A stretch of 64,000 nt of DNA from JAJXWB01 sp037044955 (lineage in GTDB: Bacteria; Pseudomonadota; Alphaproteobacteria; Rhizobiales; Beijerinckiaceae), in assembly GCA_037044955.1 (NCBI GenBank), contig JBAOHX010000004.1, forward strand, positions 536,285 through 600,284, in the 5' to 3' direction. Positions 27,775 through 38,308 of the stretch are shown here, in pieces. The notes below the pieces were generated by a model. That model was not told the DNA's origin. It did no database searches and saw only the letters and a list, made by a program, of their open reading frames with translations. How positions within the stretch are numbered: position 1 is the stretch's first letter; the number at the start of each line of letters is the position of its first letter. The translations under genes and the position numbers were made by a program.

Positions 27775-29262
27775 TCAGCGCGCGTTGGAATAGGCTTTCC
27801 GCGAGAACAGCGTCAGGCACATGATCCAGATGTCGAAGACCAGAGACCAGTTGTCGATGTAGTGCAGATCGTAGTGCACGCGCTGCCAGATCTTTTCCGG
27901 CGTATTGGTTTCGCCGCGCAATCCGTTGACCTGCGCCCAGCCGGTGATGCCGGGTTTTACGTTGTGCCGACGCGCGTAGAGCGAAATTTCCGTCTCGAAG
28001 GCCATGTCGTGGACGAGCGCGTGCGGACGCGGCCCGACCAGCGACATCTCCCCGCGCAGAACATTCAGTATCTGCGGCAATTCGTCGATGTTGAAGCGGC
28101 GCAGCAGGCGCCCGACGCGGGTGATGCGGGGATCGTCGGCGACTGCCTGCCTCACGGCGGCGCCTTCCTCGGTCGTGCGCATCGAGCGGAACTTGACGAT
28201 GCGGAAGCGATTCTTGTTGAAGCCGTGCCGCGCCTGGAAATAGAGAACGGGGCCGGGGCTGTCGAGCTTGATGGCGACGGCCACGAGCGCAAACAGCGGC
28301 GCCAGAAGGACCAGCGCGACAATCGACAGCGCGATGTCGCAGGCGCGCTTCGCCACCGCGCCCAATGCGCTCATCGAATCCGCCGGCAGGCGGAACGACG
28401 AGATGGCCGCGTCGCCGCCGAATTGCGGGCGCGAGAAGCGATGAAGCGGATTGTCGCGGTCGAGGTGAAGATGGATGGCCGCCGGCACGCGCATGAAGGC
28501 GGTGATGCAGCGTTCCACCAGCGTCGATTGTTCGAGCGGCACGACCAGGATGACGTCGTCGGGCATCAGGCGCCGCGCGGTCGCCGCCGCCTCGGCGAGC
28601 TGGAGCTCGACCGACCCGCTTTGGTCGATCGCGCAGACCGAAACGATCTCCATGCCGCGCTTGGCGAGCGTGTGCTGGCTGAGAAAGCCGTCGATCTCGG
28701 CGCGCTGGCCGACGATCATGACGCGCGCGGTGAGCACATTGCCGGCGTCCGCGTGCCGCTTGGTGAGCACGACCAGCGCGGCGCGGCTGGCGTAGAGCGC
28801 GCCGAGACCCACGAAATAGAAGACGACGAAGGCGCCGCGCGAGGAGTCCCCGATCGCGCGCAACATGAAACCGGCGGTCGCCGCGGCCAGGAAGGCGTAG
28901 TTCCAGAGCGAGAATACGCGCTCGGCGTGGTCGGACAGATCGAGATAGTCCGCCAGCGCGTAGGAATGCCGGTACAGGTTGAAGGTCACGAACAGGGCGG
29001 CTGCAAGCATGCCGAGCTGCGCGTTGTCGAACAGCGAGCGATACGCACCGTGAACGAGAAGATTGTACGCGAAGTCGGAAAGCGTGAATGCCGAGAAGAC
29101 CGCGACGATGTCGACGATCGCGGCCTGGAGCGCAAACAGGAAGCGGTTGTAGCGGACCTCGCGTCTCAGAGCGTCGGCGGCGCGCCCCACGCACGGCGCG
29201 GGCGTCGTCTCCGTCCAGTCCGATGCCGTCTGCTTGCAGGCGGCGAAGCCAAGATCGCTCAT
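27775..29262 (-). CDS. Undecaprenyl-phosphate sugar phosphotransferase (WcaJ/ExoY type), 495 aa
   Basis: This enzyme starts exopolysaccharide synthesis by moving a hexose-1-phosphate (glucose or galactose) onto undecaprenyl phosphate. Four or five N-terminal membrane helices and a CoA-binding-like domain come first. The catalytic domain (about 300-495) has KRACDIALSIVALVLLAPLF, FRIVKFRSMRTTEEG, DELPQILNVLRGEMSLVGPR and KPGITGWAQVNGLRGET. The ATG at 29262 is preferred to 29274 because GGGGGG lies just upstream. It is the first gene of the minus-strand part of the locus; 289 non-coding bases separate it from the wzc-like gene. Confidence 0.9.
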   Translation of the reverse strand: MSDLGFAACKQTASDWTETTPAPCVGRAADALRREVRYNRFLFALQAAIVDIVAVFSAFTLSDFAYNLLVHGAYRSLFDNAQLGMLAAALFVTFNLYRHSYALADYLDLSDHAERVFSLWNYAFLAAATAGFMLRAIGDSSRGAFVVFYFVGLGALYASRAALVVLTKRHADAGNVLTARVMIVGQRAEIDGFLSQHTLAKRGMEIVSVCAIDQSGSVELQLAEAAATARRLMPDDVILVVPLEQSTLVERCITAFMRVPAAIHLHLDRDNPLHRFSRPQFGGDAAISSFRLPADSMSALGAVAKRACDIALSIVALVLLAPLFALVAVAIKLDSPGPVLYFQARHGFNKNRFRIVKFRSMRTTEEGAAVRQAVADDPRITRVGRLLRRFNIDELPQILNVLRGEMSLVGPRPHALVHDMAFETEISLYARRHNVKPGITGWAQVNGLRGETNTPEKIWQRVHYDLHYIDNWSLVFDIWIMCLTLFSRKAYSNAR

Positions 29263-29716
29263 GTGACCCCCCATCGGCGAAGGCCCATGGCTGATCGCGC
29301 GACGTGGGCTGACCTAACGGCAGGCGCGTGAAGGGAGGTCTAAGGATCGTGCTGAATCCGCCGTTTACCAGCGTTTCGTGGCGTGTTGGCTGCGGAATGT
29401 CGGCAATCGTGATTAACATAATTCAGGAATTGAGCTGAAAAATTTCGAGTATAGGGGCCAAGGACCGCTGGATCCCGACGGTCGCAACGCGCGCTCTGCA
29501 TTCGATGGCGCAGTCCTGTTTACCTTTGCGGAGCCCTGACGCATGGCCCATGCGACGCCGCGCCGACCGGCAATGCAGGCGTCGCGGCGCTGAAAATCGA
29601 CGCTCCAATGATCGAATGAGGGTAGGTGGCGGCCGTTTTGTTGCGTAGCATTGCGTTTCGCGGACCTTGAGGGGCAGGTCGAGCGAACAGAGGGAAAGAG
29701 TCCAAGCCAAGACCAG
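29263..29716. other. Divergent intergenic region, 454 bases
   Basis: This non-coding stretch separates the WcaJ-type gene from the adenylate cyclase gene and must hold both promoters. I see no convincing sigma-70 or sigma-54 pair. A perfect palindrome with 7-base arms, CGCATGG-C-CCATGCG, lies at 29540-29554 and could bind a regulator. An in-frame TTG at 29651 could extend the cyclase by 22 residues. Confidence 0.5.
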
Positions 29717-32700
29717 ATGAGCCCCCAAGAACCACCCGGACAAAACCTCGGCGCGCGCCGTCGATTGACGATCCTGTTCACGGACCTCGTCGGCTCGACG
29801 ACGCTCGGGCGGGAAATGGAGACCGAGGAATTCTCGGCCCTCCTTCATCAATTGCGCGAAATCTGCCGCTCCGCCGCGGTCGGGCGCGGCGGCGTCATCG
29901 CCAGAATGCAGGGCGACGGCGCGACCATCGTGTTCGGCCATCCCGAGCCCGGCGAGGACGACGGCCGTCGCGCCGCCGACGCCGCGCTGGAGATTCACGA
30001 AAGGGTCGGTCAATTGCGGCCCGTTGGCCTGCCGCCGCGTCTTATGCCCTTGCGCATGCATTCCGGCATACATGCCGGCACGGCGCTCATCGCCGCCGGC
30101 GATATCGAGAAGGGCGTGTTCGACCTTGTTGGCGACGTGCCCAATGTGGCCGCGCGCCTGTCGCAGCGCGCTTCTCCGGGCCAGATCGTCGCCAGCGCCG
30201 ACGCGCTTGGTCCTGGCGCGCACTTCTTCGAGTTGGGCGCGCCCATCGAGATGCCGGCCGCCGGGCTCGAATTGCCGGCCCACGTCGTCCTGGGCCGCAG
30301 CGCCGCAACAAGGCGTTTCGAATCCACCGCCAGCCGCGGCCTTACGCCGTTCATCGGCCGCGGTCCTGTCGTCGAGGCGCTGCGCGACTTCCTGCTCGGC
30401 GGCGAAGCCCCGCCGCGCGCCACGATCATTCTCGGCGGGGCGGGGCTGGGCAAGACGCGGCTGCTCGAGGAGATCCTGCAATCGATCGACACTGCCGCCC
30501 TCACCGTCCTGCGCGGCGGGTGCGAGAACTATCTCGGCGCGGAAATCCTCCAGCCATTCCTGCAGGCGCTGCGCGCCTTCATCGGACTTCGCGACGGCGT
30601 ATTGGCGGAAGAGGCCGTCGCGCTGTCGCGCGATGCGCTGGAGCCGTGGCGCAACGAACTCGGTCCGCGCATCGATTCCATCCGCGGGCTCGTCGCCGCC
30701 AGCCCGGATATCAGGCCCGCGGAGGCGGCGAGCCGCGCCGTCGACGACATAGCGGCCTTCGTGCTGGCGCTCGCAAGGTCGCGCCGCGTCGCGCTCATCA
30801 TCGACGACTGGCAATGGGCGGACGACGCCACGCGGCAATTGCTGTCCGCGCTTCTGCAATCGGATGCGTCGTTGCGCGTCATCCTGACCAGCCGCACGCA
30901 CGATGACGATGTGGACCTTGTCGCCGGCGCCCCTCACATCGAACTCAAGCCGTTCGACGGCGCGGAGACCGCGCGCGCGGTGCGACGCTGGTTGCCGCAG
31001 GCCGATCCGTTCCTGATCGCGCGCATCCACGACTATGCCGGCGGCGTGCCGCTCTACATCGAGGAATTGTGCCATCTCGCGTCCGCCGAGAAATTGTCGC
31101 AGGCGTTGGCGGCGCGCGGTCGCAGCGGCTGGATAGGCGCCCTGGTGACGACGCGCCTGCGGCGTCTGCCGGAGGAGCAGGCGGAAGTCGTGCGCGCGGC
31201 GGCCGTCGTCGGCACTGTCGTACCCTATCGCTCGCTGATCGCCGCCTGCGGCCATGCGCCCGACGAGCGGACCCTGCGCGCTCTCGCCGACGCCGATTTT
31301 CTCTTTGTCGATCCGGCCAGCGGCGGCCTGCGGTTCAAGCACGGGATCACGCGCGATTCGATCTACGAGTTCGATCGGCCTGACGACGCGCCGCGCGCTG
31401 CATCGTCGGATCGCCGAGGCTCATATGTCTCGCGGGCCGGGGCTCGATCACGACGACACGCTGGAGGCGCTCGCCTATCACAGCTTCGGCGCCGGCGACT
31501 GGCGGAAGGCTGCGCTATTCGCCGAACAGGCCGGGGACAAGGCCACGCTCGCCTTCGCGCTCGACCGCGCGCGCACACACTACAAGGCCGCCATCGACGC
31601 CATGGACAATATGGCCGAGCGCGGACGCGACCTCGACCTGCACTGGTGCCTGATCGTCAACAAGCTCGGCATGGCCAGCATTTTCGATCCGCTGTCGCTG
31701 CGCAACGACGTCAGCCTGTTCGAGCGCGCCGCCGACCTGGCGCAGAAGATAGGCGAGACCGACGCCGAGGCGCGCGCCAGATATTGGCTGGGGTACATGT
31801 GCTACGGCTTCGGGCGCTTTCGCGAAGGCGTCGTCCACGCGCAACGCGCCGCCGAACTCGCGCGCAAGGTCGGCGACGCCCGCCTGATCGCGCAGATCGA
31901 CGCCACGCTCGGGCAGACACTCGCCGCCGCCGGCCGGTACGACGAGGCGTTGGCGTTGATCGACGGGGCGATCGTCACCAAAAGGCACGCCGCCCGCCCG
32001 GGCGGCGGCATTGCGATCGGCTCCGCCTACGCCCTGTCGTGCGAGGCGAGCATTCTGGCCGATCGCGGACAGTTTGCGGCGGCGGATGCATGTTTCGACG
32101 AAGCGACGGCGCTGCTGGGCGGCTCCAATCATCCCGTCTCCAACTCCATGCGCAACTGGCGCGCTGTCTCGCTTGATCTGGCGCGGCGCGTGGGAGGAGG
32201 CGGAAGCGCTCGCCAACGAAAATGCGCGCGTCGCGGAGAACATGCGCGGGCTCCTGCTGCTCGCCGCATCGCGCGCCGCCGCGGGCTTCGCGCGCTGGCG
32301 ACGCACGGGCGAAATGGAAAGTCTTCAGCAATTGCGCGACGCCGTGCGCTGGATGGAGGGACGCGACTTCAAGTTCTTCGTATCGGTGCAGTACAGCTGG
32401 CTGGTCGAAGCCTGCGGCGAGACGGGCGATGTCGAAACCGCGCGACGCTATGCGGCGCACGTTCTGTTGCGCGCGCGACATGGCGAGCGGCTGGGCGAGG
32501 CGGCGGTCAGCCGGACGCTGGCCTCGATCGCCGCGGAGGCGGGCGACGACGCCGATTGCCGGCGATGGATCAGGCGCGCCGAGTTTTCCGCGCGGCTGCG
32601 CGGCTCGCGGCGCGAAACGGCGCTGAACGATCTTCTTCGGGCGGAGCTCGGCAAGGCCCCGGCAGGACATTGCAGCCGCGCAGGCCGACTTGCGCGCCCT

Positions 32701-32797
32701 CGGCATGAACTGGCATGCCGGCGCGGGCAAAGCCTGTCACCTGACCGTCGCGCTCACGACGTCTTCGGTCCGATCCCCATGCCCTGCAGCATTTTGA
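29717..32797 (+). CDS. Class III adenylate/guanylate cyclase with AAA-type ATPase and TPR-like region, about 1025 aa after three corrections
   Basis: The N-terminal cyclase domain (about 15-180) has both metal aspartates (LFTDLVGST and MQGDGATIVFG). An NTPase domain follows with Walker A GGAGLGKT (near 240) and Walker B ALIIDDWQWAD (near 358). The last 450 residues are helical repeats of TPR type (LGYMCYGFGRFREGVVHAQR). The protein would make cAMP in response to a cue sensed by the ATPase/TPR part. The frame slips near 31373, 32184-32187 and 32657-32660; dropping one base each time joins the segments. The 3' end overlaps the convergent DyP-P450 gene by 44 bases. ATG 29717 is chosen over TTG 29651. 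Confidence 0.8.
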
Positions 32798-35700
32798 CGA
32801 ATTGTTCCGCCAGCAGCCCGTATCCGTCCTCGGTCGGGTGAAGCTCGTTCGCCCAGAGCGACGTGTAGTCCTGGCCGTAGCGCGGATCGGCCGCCAATAT
32901 GCTCGTCAGCTTCACATGGCGGGCGCGTAGCGCATTGCTGCTTGCGACGCGCGCCGCGACATTGTTGAGGCGGTCGATCAGCGCCTCCATGACCTTCGCA
33001 TTCGTCGCCACATCGTGCATCTCGCGCGCCTCGAAGATCGGATGCAGCCACGGCCCCGCCAGCCAGTACGACCTGTTGTCGGGAATCGGGTGATCGTAGG
33101 CGTGGATGAGGATCGGAATGTCCGTCATCTGTTGCAGCTTCTCGACGACCGTCGACAGATAGTCGTTGAGCTCGCCGTCGATGAACTTGACGACCTCGGA
33201 TTCCTTGAGCTGGATTCCGCCGCCTGCCGGTTACGTCCAGCATACGATAGAGCGGCGTCTTGTGGGCTTCGGACGAGGGATAGACAACGTCGTTGCCGCC
33301 GCCGCCGAGCAGGATGCAGGCGGGCGCACGGTCGTTCGGCCCGAGATTGTCGAAGAACCTCGCGATGTCCGTGAGGAACGCCGGCTCCGACATCTCCTGC
33401 AACATCCGTCCCATCTGCGAGAAGCGCATTCCGGAATTCGACGCGATAGCCGCGCGACGCCAGCGCCGAGATGAGGCTGGGGTAAGGGAAGGTGTTGGAG
33501 AGCCAGGAATCGCCGATCGCGACGACGGCGACCGTCTCGGTCGCCTCTGCCGCAAGGGCGACCGCCTCGTGGCCGTTGCGCTTGCGAACGGCGGGCGCCT
33601 CCAGAACGGCGCCGTCGAGCGAGATCGTCAACGGGCCGGGGCCGGGGCGCAGCGGCAGCGGCGTCTCCACCAGCGCGCTGAAGAATCCGAGCATCAGCGC
33701 GACGGCCGGATCGGCGCCGGGACAGGCGTGGGCCGGATGGTCGCCGGCGCGGCGGTTGCCGCCGAAGGCGTGGTGATATTCGCGGCTGCCCGCGGCGAGG
33801 CATTGCTGCGTGGCGGAGACGGCGCCGGCCACGATCACGTCGCCGGGCTTGACCCGCACTCTGTTCGCCCCCTCGCCGAGCGTGTGCGAGACGGTCGCGG
33901 TGCGCCAGATCAATTCCGGCACGGCGCGCAACTGGAATATCGGGATGAAGTCGCCGGCGAGCCGGTTGCAGGCGTCGGTGAAATCGGCCGCCGGCTTGTC
34001 CGCGAAGCGCGCGCGCAGCTTCCACAGGAGACCCTCGCGCAGCCATTCGTGCAGGATGCGGCGCAGATTGCCTTCGACGGTCGGAATGAAGCCCATCATC
34101 GCGCCGGCGATCGTCTGCGCGCAGAACTCGACGTCGTTTTGTCCCTCCGGCGAATTCAGCACGGCGCGTGAAACGGGGGCGGTGACGCCGGCGCCGAACT
34201 GCGTGAGATAGGCGACCATCGCCTTGCGCACGGATTTGCCGTGGGCCGCGCCGATCTCCTCGACGCTGCGGCCGGGATGCGGCTGGAAAATGTAACGCGA
34301 CGGCGAGAGGAAGTGGCCGGGATAATTGGCCGGGTCCTCGGGCGTCCAGTCCCAGCGGTAGCCGGCGCGACGGAAATGGCCGCCATCCTCGGACATGCCG
34401 AACCATTCTTCGCAGAAATGCGCGAGCAGCGGCTCGATCAGTTCGCGCGCCTCGACCGTCAGCTCCCAGCGCTTCTCGTGATCGTGCCTGGCGTCGGCGA
34501 TTTCCTGATCGACCAGTTTCTGCAGGGCGTTTTGCACGGCCTCGCGCGCCGCGACGAAAGCGGCGTGCGAGTCGATCGCCATGATCGCCTCGTTGGACGC
34601 GCGCGACCAGCGTTCGTAGGCGCCGTCGTCCTGATTGGGATCGAGCCCGAGATAGAGCACGCCGAACGATCTGTGCATGCGTGGCAGGTAGCCGGTGATC
34701 GTCAGCGCCTCGTCGCGATTGAGGAAGACGTCGCGCACGAGGTCCTTGTCGCCGACCAATATGCCGAACGGCGTGCGCAACAGGCCGCCGTGGTTCTCGC
34801 GGATGGCCGCCCAGACGGAGGCGCTGGTGAAATCGGCGGCGTAGTCCTGGTCCTCCAGCACGGCCTTCCACGCCTGGAGCGCCGCGTCCGCGCCATTCAC
34901 CCTCTCGTATTCGCGCAGTTCCGCGATCTTCTTCTCGCCGGCCTCCGCGCTCCATGTCAGTTGCGGCTTGTCGCCCTGCGCCGCCGCCCGCTCCTTGAGC
35001 ATGGCGAGCGCCTTGACCGAGGGCGCGAACAGATAGGCGCCCCATTCGAGCCGCACGAAGGGACGCGGCTCGACATGCAGTTGATCCGAGCCGTCGAGCG
35101 GCATGTGGACGGCCTTGCCGCCATGCTCGAAGCGGAAGAAGCGCTTCTTGCCGGGTTCGGCGAGCCCGAGCAGCGGATCGCTGACGCCGGAATAGCCGGC
35201 TGCGCTGTTGCCGCCTGCGGTCCAGCTCTGCACCACCTCGAATTGCTCGCCGAGGCTCGCGTTATAGGCCATGAACACGAGGCCGCGCTCCTGACCGTAG
35301 CTCTCCGCGATCTTCGCCGGATCGCTCGCGCTGCGATCGTGCAGCGGCCCGTAGGACATGCCGCGCCGCGCGATGCGCGGCGGCCGCGCGCCGGCTTCCG
35401 GCGCCACGATGCGCGGATTGGTGCGGCGGATATGCGCGTGGAAGGGGCAGGTTGCGCCCGTCGGGTCCTTGTCGAAATGAAAGTCGTTGGAGAGCGGGTC
35501 GGGTCCGATGACTTCAGCGAGCGGCTGGCCGGATTTCGCATGATCGGCGGGCCAGCGTCCGAGGATCTTGGCCATGAGGTCCTCGCGGCCAAGTCCCTTG
35601 ACCTGATCGGAAACGGCCGCGACGGCTTCCTCCATCGTCTTGTCGAAGGCCTCGACGTCCTGCCGCAGCTTGCGCACGGCGAGGAAGCTGCCGTCGCGCA

Positions 35701-37393
35701 TCAGCGGGCGAATTCGCTCGGAGGCGCCGCCGTAGAAGTCCGTCTTGTCGGCAAGGTTGGGATAGCCGCACAGGAAATCGCCGAGATGCGCCTGGTTGGA
35801 ATAGCGGCGCCCGGCCTCGGACTTCTTCAGAACGGGCTCTGAATTGCCCTCGGTGAAGCCGAAGTGCTCCTCGACCACCTTGTTGGCGTTGCGCAGCCGA
35901 TGCATCCACTGGAGCGAGAGCGGAATGACGCCTTCGTGGACTTCCACCAGCTTCTTCAACGCGCCCATCAGCGGCGCGCGCGCCGTCGGCGTATCCTCGT
36001 CCGTGCTTTCGGCGGTCGCGCGCCGGCGCACCTGCAGCATGGCGTGCACCGCGTTGAGATCGATGCGGGACGCTTCGTCGGCCTCGCCGCATTCGGGCGC
36101 GTAAATGCCCTTCTCCCAATTGCGCGGCGGACGGCGCCAGCGCAGCGGATGATTGATGCGCACGTCGCCGAGTATCCCGGCCCGCATCTCCATGCCCTGC
36201 ACGAATTCCTCGGGCCATTCGCGGATTTCGTCGTCGCTCAGGCCCGCCGCGCGCAAGCCTTCGAGCGTGAAGCCGATGTTGGTGGCGATGTCTCCCGGCG
36301 CGAGCGTGTCGGCTTCCGAGGTCACCCGCAGCGCGCCCAGAAAGGCCGCGGCGGCCGCCGGCGATGCGAATTGCAGCATCAGCAGGCAGCCGTGGTCGAT
36401 GTCGGCGTAGGAGGTGAGAATGCCGCCCTGCACGTTGGCCGCGTCGGCGAGCGGCGGCGTCTCAGGCGGCGGGTTGGGCAGGCGCTGCCGCACCTCCGGC
36501 TCGACGGGCGTCTTCTGGATCCAGTGCAGCGCCTCCTCGAAGCGCCGCAACCCGCGCTTGACGCCGACCTGGTAGGTCGCGCTGCGCACCATCGGAACGA
36601 ATTCCGGCAGGAGTTCGTGCGCGGCGCGATGCAGGAGAACGCCATCCTTGGTGCCGGGCAGATAGACCTCGGACAGGCGATGGATGCCGGCAAGCACGCG
36701 CATGCCGTGGCGAAACGGCGGCCGGCCGGCGTCGTCGATGGGCATGGGAACCTCGAAGCCGGCCGAAGTCGGATCGCCGGGCACGCGGCCGTCGGTCTCG
36801 AAAATGGACCGCGCCGCGATCTGCTCGGAGGAGGGGATACGAATTCGCGCGGTCCGCAGTTCGGCGGCCAGCGCTTCTTCGCGCCGATGCACGCGCTCGG
36901 CCATGCGCAGATAGCGGATGTCGTCGACCGTCACGTTTGGCGTCGCGTAGAGGAAGGCCGCTTCGCTCTGCGCCGATTTCAGCCACGCGCCCCATTGCTC
37001 GTAGCTGCTCTCATAGCCGATCACGTAATTTTCCGTGTTGCAGAACACGAGATCGAGAAGGCGCGTCACCTTCTGCCAGATCACGCGCACATAGGCTTCC
37101 CACGACCCGTCGAAGGTCACGGTCAGCAGGACCTTGTCTTCCGGCTCGAGAACGACGATGCCGACGGAATGAATGCGGCCGACGCGCTCGACGGCGTCCG
37201 AGAGGACACGGAACAATTCGTGCTCGTGCGAATCCGACCGGCCGATGTGCAGGGCGCGCAACACGCGCTTGACGCGCGTCTTGTAGGTGACGGCGTCCAG
37301 CGCCGGCACGAAGCCGCTCTTGATCTTCGCAAGGACGCGGAAGTCCGATGTGCCGGCGAGCCCGCCGGTCTTGACGGTCAAATCGCGGCGCAT
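32754..37393 (-). CDS. DyP-type peroxidase / cytochrome P450 / SGNH hydrolase fusion, 1545 aa after two corrections
   Basis: Residues 1 to about 300 form a domain I do not recognise (VTFDGSWEAYVRVIWQKV). Residues about 310-790 form a DyP peroxidase: VQGGILTSY start, distal loop GFTEGNSEP (Glu515 where DyP has Asp), LGDFLCGYPN, and CPFHAHIRRTNPR with likely haem ligand His654. Residues about 865-1270 form a P450: AGAMMGFIPT in the I-helix, PELIWR near the K-helix, and FGG...HACPG with thiolate Cys1224. The rest is an SGNH hydrolase: GDSWLSN (Ser1296), GGGGNDVVYP, ELHPTEDGYG. Frame slips near 33423-33427 and 33225 each need one base dropped. GGGGG before ATG 37393 decides the start. No signal peptide is seen. 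Substrate is unknown. Confidence 0.82.
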
Positions 37394-37497
37394 GTCGATC
37401 CCCCGAATTTCAACATCGTTTCGATGCGTCCTGGTCGGCCGGTCGAAACGCAATCTCTCCAATGCGACGATACTGGCTTGAGATGCGCTTGCCGAAC

Positions 37498-37513
37498 TGT
37501 GAGGCGTCTCACT
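37498..37513. promoter_or_regulatory. CRP-type palindrome upstream of the DyP-P450 gene
   Basis: TGTGAGGCGTCTCACT matches the CRP consensus TGTGA-N6-TCACA at nine of ten positions and contains the perfect palindrome GTGAG-GCGT-CTCAC. It sits between the Crp/Fnr gene and the fusion gene, centred about 112 bases before the latter's start codon. Confidence 0.65.
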
Positions 37514-37531
37514 ATGTCGCCTTGCCGGCGA

Positions 37532-38233
37532 TCAGCGCGTGGCGATTTCCTCGAGCCTCTCCGGACGAAGCACGGTGAGCCGACGACGGGCGAGCGTAAG
37601 GACGCCTTCGCGGGACCACACCTGAAGCTGACGGTTGATCATTTCGCGCGACATGCCGACGCGATGGCTGAGTTCGCTCTGCGACAGTTCGGCCGACCCG
37701 CCGGGCGCGCCGCCGCTCAGGCGCAGCAGCGTCTTGGCCAATCTGCCGCGCAGGTCCATGAACATGAGTTCCTCGACCTGTTCCGTCGTGCGGCGCAGGC
37801 GGCCGGAGAGAATCTCGAGGAGCTTGATGGCGATCTCCGGCTTCTTCGTGAGGATCGGAATGAAGTCGCGTCGCTCCAGCGACAGGAGGCAGCAGTCGGT
37901 CAGCGCGGTCGCGTCGCCGGTGCGCGGGCGCCCGTCGAGCAGCGCGATCTCGCCGAAAATGTCGCCTTTCTCGAACTGGTTGAGAACCGCGCTCTTGCCC
38001 TCGCTGGAAGACGTGGTGACCAGCACCCTGCCGCGCACGACGGCGAACAGGCAGAAACCGTCGTCGCCTTTCGAGAAGATCGTCGCGTCGCGCCGGAACT
38101 CCCTGATTTTCGCGTAAGCGGCGATCTGCTCGCAAGAATCCTTGTCGAGTTCCTGAAACAATTCATGCTGGCGAAGAATGGCCGCCTTGTTCACCGACGG
38201 CGTTCGCTGCTCGGGATTGGCGAGAAGGGTCAT
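37532..38233 (-). CDS. Crp/Fnr family transcriptional regulator, 233 aa
   Basis: The cNMP-binding beta-barrel spans about residues 25-140. The phosphate-binding cassette region reads GDIFGEIALLDGRPRTGDAT, close to the FGE...R-T/S pattern of cAMP-binding proteins. The C-terminal helix-turn-helix is SQSELSHRVGMSREMINRQL. There is no N-terminal Fe-S cysteine motif, so FNR-type oxygen sensing is unlikely. The gene lies directly upstream of the DyP-P450 fusion on the same strand, with a CRP-type palindrome between them, and a cyclase is encoded nearby. ATG 38233 (MTLLANPEQ) is chosen over 38299 because the family alignment begins there. Confidence 0.88.
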   Translation of the reverse strand: MTLLANPEQRTPSVNKAAILRQHELFQELDKDSCEQIAAYAKIREFRRDATIFSKGDDGFCLFAVVRGRVLVTTSSSEGKSAVLNQFEKGDIFGEIALLDGRPRTGDATALTDCCLLSLERRDFIPILTKKPEIAIKLLEILSGRLRRTTEQVEELMFMDLRGRLAKTLLRLSGGAPGGSAELSQSELSHRVGMSREMINRQLQVWSREGVLTLARRRLTVLRPERLEEIATR

Positions 38234-38308
38234 GCGTGGGCCGGGCCTGGACAGGTATTCCGCGAGCCTAGCACAGCGGACCGAGGCGCCAAGACGCAAG
38301 CGCGCTGG

